From assembly GCA_963991775.1 (NCBI GenBank), contig CAXDRM010000027.1, positions 1 to 15,614 of the forward strand: a DNA stretch of 15,614 nucleotides, in the 5' to 3' direction. This document shows positions 1-5,693 of the stretch, one piece after another. The position numbers and the translations under genes are program-made. Below the pieces are notes generated by a model, which had not been told where the DNA came from, searched no databases, and saw only the letters and a program-made list of their open reading frames with translations. Origin of the DNA: CAXDRM01 sp963991775 (GTDB lineage: Bacteria; Pseudomonadota; Alphaproteobacteria; Rickettsiales; JABIRX01). How positions within the stretch are numbered: position 1 is the first letter of the stretch; every line of letters begins with the position of its first letter.

Positions 1-52
1 CATACGAGATCTCTGCCTGTCTCGTGGGCTCGGAGATGTGTATAAGAGACAG
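1..52 (+). other. Residual Illumina Nextera sequencing adapter (not genomic)
   Basis: Bases 1-10 match the 3' end of the Illumina P7 flow-cell primer. Bases 11-18 (CTCTGCCT) sit where the 8-base i7 index belongs; as I recall the sets, this is one base from the adapter-strand form of index N703. Bases 19-52 match the Nextera read-2 transposase adapter, ending in the 19-bp Tn5 mosaic end at 34-52. This is untrimmed library adapter assembled onto the contig end. It should be masked and not read as a transposon or promoter. Confidence 0.98.
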
Positions 53-106
53 GGCGGAATAGGTAGTGGCGGCATGAGCGGTGGTGGCATGGGCGGTCCT
101 AGTTAA
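53..106 (+). CDS. C-terminal fragment of upstream gene, Gly-rich tail
   Basis: Only one forward frame stays open between the adapter junction and the TAA at 104-106. It encodes 17 residues rich in Gly with Met, Ser and Pro (GGIGSGGMSGGGMGGPS). The start is missing because the contig begins here. The stop lies 20 bp before the next start, on the same strand, so this is probably the preceding gene of the same T4SS operon. Gly-rich C-termini occur in rickettsial VirB6 paralogues, so another virB6 copy is a reasonable guess, but 17 low-complexity residues cannot prove family. Confidence 0.6.
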   Translation, partial: GGIGSGGMSGGGMGGPS

Positions 107-112
107 ATTATT

Positions 113-120
113 GAGGAAAA
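113..120 (+). promoter_or_regulatory. Ribosome binding site of the first VirB6 gene
   Basis: GAGGAAAA lies in the 20-bp gap after the upstream stop. Its GAGG core ends 10 bases before the ATG at 127. It is the clearest Shine-Dalgarno match among the three starts in this window and supports 127 as the start. Confidence 0.6.
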
Positions 121-126
121 GAATTT

Positions 127-186
127 ATGAGATTTCTTAAAATTTTGACATTATTACTACTAAGTCTCGGAGCATTAACCTCTTGT
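127..186 (+). other. Lipoprotein signal peptide of gene 1
   Basis: Residues 1-20: basic start (R2, K5), a Leu-rich hydrophobic stretch, then L-T-S-C with the lipidated Cys20 at bases 184-186. Asp at +2 is the inner-membrane retention signal in E. coli, which fits a protein that also has an inner-membrane core. Confidence 0.85.
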
Positions 187-3100
187 GACTCTGGTTGTAT
201 TGATGGTAGAAGTTACGGAAATATGACCATTAAATCGTTGCAGCTTTTTGCTGATCCTTATAATGGTCCGTTGCTAAGAAGTGGCATTGTAGCCAAATGC
301 CGTCCTGGTTGTGGTAATAATGATCAAGATTGTACAACCTATAATTTTTGGAATAGGTTGGGTGAGACTTATGATAAGGATAATGATTATCATGTGACCA
401 CTAATGGTGGGATAATGCTTTGTGGTGCTAATGAAAGAAGTTTTGCAGATATTAGCTCAGGAATTTTAACCTTTAATTTAGAAGCCAATGAATTAGACAT
501 TAAAAATTCTGTATATTCAGGCAATGATATAATTGTTGAAGTAAAATTCACTGATGGGCAAGCAATGCCAAATTGGTATGATAGTAGCGGTTCAGATATT
601 AATGCTACTCAATTTGGTCTTAGTCAATTACCACAAGCTGGTTGTACTGGCAATATTGCTGCTCGGGTACTCACTACAAGTAATAGTATTTTAGATACTC
701 AGCTAGTAGTTGGTGATTATAGTAATTTAAGCAATAATGCTATATCCGAAATTAAAGAGTTAAACATACCATTTGGTTGCCAAGTAAAATTATACTATGA
801 AGATAATTTTAAAAATGATCCTCTAATTCTAACTAATGGTTCTTATAATTTAGAAGCAGATGTTATTGCTAATAAATGTAACGGTAGAATTATTATTGGT
901 AGACAAGGTAGTAGTACAACAGGAACAATCTATGGTACAAATTCACAAAGCTGTTACGAATATGATGATATTGGTATTGATGATGATTGGGCAAGAACCT
1001 ATTCTGTAGCAATGGGTTGTAAAGTTGAAATAAGCCGTGATAAAAACTGTACAAATGATAAAACCTATTATTTCCCAGGTTATAGTGAAGATACTAGAGA
1101 TGGTATTACTTCTTTTAAGCCTGAAAATTTAAGTGATGCGCAGGCACTGCAATTTCAGCCTCGGGTGAAATCACTAAAAATCCTCACTAATGATACACAG
1201 ATTGTTCAAGTTAGCAGCAATGATTTATTACCTGATATAAAGTTTCAAAGCTTTGATACAGGAAGGCCAGCCTTAACATTTGAAAATCAGGATTTTTATC
1301 ATTTTAATCCTGCAGGACCTACATTTTCTAATGATTACACTTTCTTTATAGTTGTTGCAGATCCAAGTGCCTCTGGAACTTTACTGAGTAGTTTTACAGA
1401 TTTTTCAGCACCTGTTGAAAGATATTATATTGATGCTGCTGGTTATTTGCGTTATCAAAATCAAGCTATAGATATTGCTTTGAGCAGCTTACCTTTGCCT
1501 ACTGAAGCAATAATTACCATAAGAAGAGAAGCTGCTGAAGTTAAGATATGGATTAATGGTAATGAAGCAGTACAAGAAAATATAGGTGATATTTTTCCCG
1601 CAGATATAAATCATGCATTTTTAGGTATTAATTTTGTAAATGGTATAGCCCAAGATGATTATAATGGCTCAATAGGTGCAGTAATAGGTTTTTCAGGTGC
1701 TTTATCTGAAGCAGATAAGTCTGTTGTAGAGGATTCTTTGCAATTTGGTTATGGTATCGCCTCATGTACTTTTTCTAAAAAATTAGACCGGGTAAGATTG
1801 CGTATTGGCGGATATGAATCTAACGAGCCCGTTTTCGATGAATTTGGCAATTTTATTATTCCTGATAGCTATAAAAATAAATCAGGAAAAATGATGTTTA
1901 GAATCTCTGATCCTGAATCAGAAGAGCAAGGCTGTATTTCTCAAGAAGAGGATAAAATATATTATGAAGATAATCAGGGCTCACTAAGTATGAGCTTTAG
2001 GATTACTGAAAGTGGTAATATTGTTGGTCAGCTTTATAATTTCTTTGTTAGACCTATAGAAAAATTTATCGTTGGAGATGATGGTGATTCTGGTATTCAA
2101 AGAGAATTTTTTGAGCAGATACTTAATGCACCAGGTACTAATATTCAAAATATTATTCTGCTTGCCTTGACCCTTTATGTATCTTTCTTGGGAGTAGCTG
2201 CTTTGATGGGCTTAGTAGGATATTCACAATGGGATTTGGTGATGCGTGCTTTGAAAGTATCTTTCATTGCAATGTTAATTAGTGATGGTAGCTGGGAATT
2301 TTTTAATGAATTTATCATTGATTTCTTTAGAGGCAGTTCGATTAATTTAGCTGGAAATATTGTTGAAGCTATTGATTCTTATGGTGGCTCTGTTGCTAAT
2401 GCTTCTGATTCAGGAATCAAAAATATCTTTTATGCTCTTGATAATATTTTGGTGATGATGTTTTCAACGGATGTTAATGCTAAAGTTTTAGGTTTAGTGT
2501 TTCAGCCGCCATTTATTGGTTTATTAATGACCATCATGTTTTATTGGTCATTTTATATTTACGTACATATTGTGGTGAAAATTATCATCGCTTATATTGC
2601 GATTTTTATCATGATGACTTTTGCTTTCATGGTAGCGCCAATTTTTATCATCTTCATGCTTTTTGAAAAAACCAAGTCATTTTTTACTAAATGGTTAGAT
2701 ATGGTAGTGGGCTATGCGGTGCAATATATCTTTTTAGCTTCGGTGATTGCCATTTTTACTTGGATAATTTTAGCTTTATTTATTAAATTGCTAGGTTTTA
2801 CAGTATGTTGGAAACCAGTGCTACATTGTTGTGGTACCTCGACTTTCCAAATTACCTTATTAGAGTTTTTTAGACCAGCAGCTTATGATTATCGCCGCTT
2901 TAATATTGATGTACAGGCGCAATATATTCCAAATTTTTGGTCAGTGGCGCTTTTCCTCTTTATTGTATATCTCTTTAAAGAATTTATCGATTTTTCACTT
3001 AATTTAGCCAAAACAATAGCAGGAGGTGTTTCAGCAGCAGGTCTCACTAATGCGATCAATAAAGGTCTAGGTACTAATGATATTAAAGGCTCGCTTAAAA

Positions 3101-5580
3101 AAATGGAGAATGTGGTGGCTAAAAATAGCGAGACTTATCAGAAATTTAAACGAACAGCCAAAGATAAAACAATTGGTGCTATGGATCGTGCTTTAGGGGT
3201 ACAAAGCTTAGATGAAAAACAGATGAAAAATGATGTTAAAGCAACAACTCGACAAGCTAAAGCAGATGCAATTGCTGCAGGTAAAGATCCTAAAGAAGCA
3301 TCTAAAGCTGCTGTTACTAAAATGCTTAAAAAAGATGGATATTCACAAGCACGTATTGATAAAGTGCTTAATTCTAAAGGGTTCCAAAAAGAAGTAAATA
3401 GCAAAGTCAAATCTACAGATGCTGCTCAAATGGTACAGAAAGGTTTTAATGATGGTTTTGCTGCTGCTAAAAAAGAGGGTAAATCTGATCAGGAAGCTAT
3501 GGAAGCAGGTCGTAGCAAAGCGAATGAAGTTAAGAAAAATATTGGAAAAAGATTACGCCAAGAAGATGCAAGAGCAAGAACAAGGAAGGATTTTGCTGGC
3601 AAAACAATCAGTGGCAAAATTGGTCAAGCAGTTAAAGAGGGTATGCGCTCTTCTGGTATTAGTGATGCTATGGATTTTGTTAAGAATGATCTCAATCCAA
3701 GTAATGCTCAAAGACGTTTACGTAGAATGGCAAGAATTACGCGTCGCCAGGATAATAGTACGGCAGGTAAAGAATATAAGGGTATTTCAGGAGCAGCAGA
3801 TCAGCTTAAAGATTATGCTAAAGGTAAGATAAATTTTTTCCAAAAAGTTGCTGATATGGGTAATCCAAATAGTAAAGAAGCTCAAAATGAAAGAGATAAA
3901 TATGGTTTTGATTACGAGACTCTTGGTAGAACAAAAGATTTGGCTACTGATGGAGAAGAGAAAAGACCAGAAATTATTGATACTGGTTCAGGTGGTCCTG
4001 GTGGCGGTGGTGGTACCGGAGGCTTAGGTGGTGGCGGTGATGAACCTACTAAGAAGAAGCCAGTAGTACCTGCTGTAAATGATGATTTTGCTAAGATGCA
4101 AAAGCATGATAACAATGACAGACCATTTACTCCTCCTGTGGAAGAACCAAAAGAACCTACTATTCAAGAGTTAGATGAAGCTGCTGAAGAGGTAGAAGTT
4201 AAAACTCCAATTGTTGGTAGAGATGGTTTTACACCAACTCTAGGAACTATAGATGAAGAAGATATAGAAGAGGAAGAAGATATAGAAGAGGAAGAAGGTG
4301 TAGAATATGAAGAAGATTTTGAAGAAGAGGAAGAAGGTGTAGAATATGAAGAAGATTTTGAAAAAGATGATACTCCAATTGATGTAATAGATGCACCAGA
4401 ACCAGTTATTGGAATAGATGCACCAGAATATGAACGATCTGCTAAAAAATATGAGAAAAAAGCTGCAAGTGTAGAACCATCATTAGATACTATAGCTGAA
4501 ATTGATGATAATAATGAAGAGGAAGATGCAGAAGAAGATTTTGATGCTAAGGAGGTTGAATTTGAGGCTGAAGAGATTGCTAAAAAAGAGATAGAGGCAA
4601 ATCCTGATTTTGTTCGGATGCAACAATTGGATGATGAGAATGTCAGACCAGTTCAGCCAGAAGATGAAGCGGATGATGATGCTGAAAGTGAAATTAGTGA
4701 CATAGATGATGATTCGGATGATGAGTTAGATAGTAAATCAGATGATGAGTCAGATAGTGGATCAGATGGAGATCCGGATGATGATAAGAAAGGTGAAGAG
4801 GTTTTAGCTCAGCCACCAGAGGAGAAGAAAGTTCCACCTTTGGACATTCCTAATAGTAGCACTGAACAAACTGAATCTACAAGAGATGATGTAAGTGTGC
4901 TTAGTTCTGTTAGATCAACAGATTCGGTTAATAGTAAAAAATCGCGTTTAGAAGAATCTTATGAGAAACATTTTAAACGTTTTGGTAAGAGCAATGCTGG
5001 CACTATAGCGAATGAAATAGCAGGTTATGCTGAAACTAACAAAGGTAAACAGCAAATAGTTAAACTTAAGAGAAATGCTAAAGCCAAAGTAGATAGTAAT
5101 AATAATGGAAGATCTAAGTTAAAGCCAAATTCAGCAAGATCTACAACATCAGATGATTCAAAAGCAGAAGTCTTAACCAGTAGAACTGCGCCTGCTAGAA
5201 TGCAAACTAGTACTTCGCCAGTTAAGTCAAAAAATTCTGTGCAAATCAAGAAAACTGGGACCCAAGAAAAATCTAGTGATACTAGTAGTAATACATCTTC
5301 TCAGGATGATAATTCTACAATAAGTACTAAATCTGTAACAACCATTTCTAGTACTGCTACTGAGAGTAGGAAAGCAAAGGCAAAAGTTGATAATAAATTG
5401 GATCCAAAATTTTTGCAGCATTCTGGTAGCTTAAAAGAGCGTCGGCAAGCAGCTGAGAAGGCATCTACAGAAAGAATGAGAGCTGCGCGTGCAAAGAGGG
5501 AAGCAGCTAAGCAAGGAAGAAAATTACCCGCAGTAAGTAAAACTAACAAAAAGAAACCTAGTGAGAAAAATGATTCCTAG
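127..5580 (+). CDS. virB6: VirB6/TrbL-family T4SS inner-membrane channel protein, giant lipoprotein paralogue 1 (1817 aa)
   Basis: Seen: a lipoprotein signal peptide with lipobox L-T-S-C (Cys20) and Asp21, then a second Cys motif at 24-31. An exported region runs to about 660 and contains crystallin-like repeats (about 179-335) and a LamG-like domain (about 379-545). The hydrophobic core spans about 675-955: segments near 675-697, 703-720, 785-812, 816-846, 860-890 and 937-953. It carries W723-E-F-F-N727, A837-P-I-F with W856-L, and C894-W-K-P-V898. I-A-G-G follows at about 964-967. The tail (960-1817) is first basic and helical, then Gly-rich (1287-1304), then strongly acidic with repeats (about 1376-1570), then Ser/Thr-rich, ending basic. 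Known: VirB6 proteins line the inner-membrane part of the T4SS path. Inferred: operon member with the next two genes. Agrobacterium VirB6 is about 300 residues, so most of this protein is lineage-specific extension. Family call is strong; roles of the extensions are unknown. Confidence 0.92.
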   Translation: MRFLKILTLLLLSLGALTSCDSGCIDGRSYGNMTIKSLQLFADPYNGPLLRSGIVAKCRPGCGNNDQDCTTYNFWNRLGETYDKDNDYHVTTNGGIMLCGANERSFADISSGILTFNLEANELDIKNSVYSGNDIIVEVKFTDGQAMPNWYDSSGSDINATQFGLSQLPQAGCTGNIAARVLTTSNSILDTQLVVGDYSNLSNNAISEIKELNIPFGCQVKLYYEDNFKNDPLILTNGSYNLEADVIANKCNGRIIIGRQGSSTTGTIYGTNSQSCYEYDDIGIDDDWARTYSVAMGCKVEISRDKNCTNDKTYYFPGYSEDTRDGITSFKPENLSDAQALQFQPRVKSLKILTNDTQIVQVSSNDLLPDIKFQSFDTGRPALTFENQDFYHFNPAGPTFSNDYTFFIVVADPSASGTLLSSFTDFSAPVERYYIDAAGYLRYQNQAIDIALSSLPLPTEAIITIRREAAEVKIWINGNEAVQENIGDIFPADINHAFLGINFVNGIAQDDYNGSIGAVIGFSGALSEADKSVVEDSLQFGYGIASCTFSKKLDRVRLRIGGYESNEPVFDEFGNFIIPDSYKNKSGKMMFRISDPESEEQGCISQEEDKIYYEDNQGSLSMSFRITESGNIVGQLYNFFVRPIEKFIVGDDGDSGIQREFFEQILNAPGTNIQNIILLALTLYVSFLGVAALMGLVGYSQWDLVMRALKVSFIAMLISDGSWEFFNEFIIDFFRGSSINLAGNIVEAIDSYGGSVANASDSGIKNIFYALDNILVMMFSTDVNAKVLGLVFQPPFIGLLMTIMFYWSFYIYVHIVVKIIIAYIAIFIMMTFAFMVAPIFIIFMLFEKTKSFFTKWLDMVVGYAVQYIFLASVIAIFTWIILALFIKLLGFTVCWKPVLHCCGTSTFQITLLEFFRPAAYDYRRFNIDVQAQYIPNFWSVALFLFIVYLFKEFIDFSLNLAKTIAGGVSAAGLTNAINKGLGTNDIKGSLKKMENVVAKNSETYQKFKRTAKDKTIGAMDRALGVQSLDEKQMKNDVKATTRQAKADAIAAGKDPKEASKAAVTKMLKKDGYSQARIDKVLNSKGFQKEVNSKVKSTDAAQMVQKGFNDGFAAAKKEGKSDQEAMEAGRSKANEVKKNIGKRLRQEDARARTRKDFAGKTISGKIGQAVKEGMRSSGISDAMDFVKNDLNPSNAQRRLRRMARITRRQDNSTAGKEYKGISGAADQLKDYAKGKINFFQKVADMGNPNSKEAQNERDKYGFDYETLGRTKDLATDGEEKRPEIIDTGSGGPGGGGGTGGLGGGGDEPTKKKPVVPAVNDDFAKMQKHDNNDRPFTPPVEEPKEPTIQELDEAAEEVEVKTPIVGRDGFTPTLGTIDEEDIEEEEDIEEEEGVEYEEDFEEEEEGVEYEEDFEKDDTPIDVIDAPEPVIGIDAPEYERSAKKYEKKAASVEPSLDTIAEIDDNNEEEDAEEDFDAKEVEFEAEEIAKKEIEANPDFVRMQQLDDENVRPVQPEDEADDDAESEISDIDDDSDDELDSKSDDESDSGSDGDPDDDKKGEEVLAQPPEEKKVPPLDIPNSSTEQTESTRDDVSVLSSVRSTDSVNSKKSRLEESYEKHFKRFGKSNAGTIANEIAGYAETNKGKQQIVKLKRNAKAKVDSNNNGRSKLKPNSARSTTSDDSKAEVLTSRTAPARMQTSTSPVKSKNSVQIKKTGTQEKSSDTSSNTSSQDDNSTISTKSVTTISSTATESRKAKAKVDNKLDPKFLQHSGSLKERRQAAEKASTERMRAARAKREAAKQGRKLPAVSKTNKKKPSEKNDS
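655..1131 (+). other. Possible beta-gamma-crystallin-like repeats in the exported region of gene 1
   Basis: Residues about 177-335. Two 22-residue stretches align without gaps 80 residues apart (217-238 and 297-318), sharing G-C-x-V, N, N-D and a final G. The first is preceded by a G-D-Y-S-N-L...N-A-I-S-E-I pattern (197-209) and continues as V-K-L-Y-Y-E-D-N-F. These resemble the alternating pattern of crystallin Greek-key motifs: L-Y-E-D-x-N-F followed by a G-x-Y-x-x-L and then N/D-D-x-I-S-S-I. A second such element, D-D-D-W-A-R-T-Y-S-V, precedes the second Cys copy. The duplication is visible in the sequence; the fold name is my pattern recognition and could be wrong. Confidence 0.45.
1261..1761 (+). 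other. LamG/concanavalin A-like beta-sandwich domain within gene 1
   Basis: Residues about 379-545. The segment shows alternating hydrophobic strands and the pattern typical of LamG-like (Laminin_G_3-type) domains. It opens with a phenylalanine-rich strand, then has a Y-T-F-F-I-V-V strand, an I-T-I-R-R...K-I-W-I-N-G strand (the usual 'NG' turn), and an ending of G-S-I-G-A-V-I-G-F...A-L-S-E-A-D, V-E-D-S-L and F-G-Y-G-I. That closing block is the most recognisable feature of the family in bacterial proteins. These domains often bind sugars or proteins. No ligand can be read from the sequence. It sits on the exported side of the membrane core. Confidence 0.65.
4261..4296 (+). repeat. Two perfect 18-bp tandem units (Asp-Ile-Glu4)
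   Basis: An 18-bp unit beginning GATATAGAAGAGG occurs at 4261-4278 and 4279-4296 with no mismatches and encodes D-I-E-E-E-E twice, in frame within the acidic tail of gene 1. Confidence 0.9.
4285..4362 (+). repeat. 39-bp tandem repeat, acidic
   Basis: A 36-base block at 4285-4320 recurs exactly at 4324-4359, giving a 39-bp (13-residue) period. The unit encodes Glu/Asp-rich residues with G-V-E-Y-E-E-D-F. It overlaps the 18-bp repeat and keeps frame, so copy number could vary without breaking the gene. Confidence 0.9.
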
Positions 5581-5615
5581 TAAAGAAAATAAAATTCTAT
5601 TAAAAAAACTTTGTT
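5581..5615 (+). other. 35-bp spacer between the first and second VirB6 genes
   Basis: A/T-rich, with no hairpin plus T-run and no recognisable -35/-10 pair. The 15 bases before the ATG at 5616 contain no GAGG- or AGGA-like Shine-Dalgarno. This supports cotranscription with the upstream gene, and initiation there is probably helped by low structure or by readthrough from upstream translation. Confidence 0.55.
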
Positions 5616-5693
5616 ATGAAATTTAAAAGAATTTTGCACAGATTATTAAAGCGTTTTATAGTTGCAATAGCTTTTGTTTCTCTTATCTCATGT
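5616..5693 (+). other. Lipoprotein signal peptide of gene 2
   Basis: Residues 1-26: a long basic n-region (K2, K4, R5, R9, K12, R13), a hydrophobic stretch, then L-I-S-C with Cys26 at bases 5691-5693 and Asp at +2, matching genes 1 and 3. Confidence 0.85.

Noticed and set aside
34..52. Tn5 mosaic end as evidence of a transposon
   Set aside because: It is contiguous with the index and P7 primer sequence, so it is library adapter, not a genomic insertion.
146..151. TTGACA resembling a -35 box
   Set aside because: It lies inside the signal-peptide codons of gene 1 with no convincing -10 at proper spacing leading to a gene; AT-rich DNA gives many such matches.
3419..3832. Open frame of 137 codons on the + strand overlapping gene 1
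   Set aside because: It is a shifted-frame shadow in an A-rich Lys/Ala coding region; its product is low-complexity Lys/Leu/Val with no start signal.
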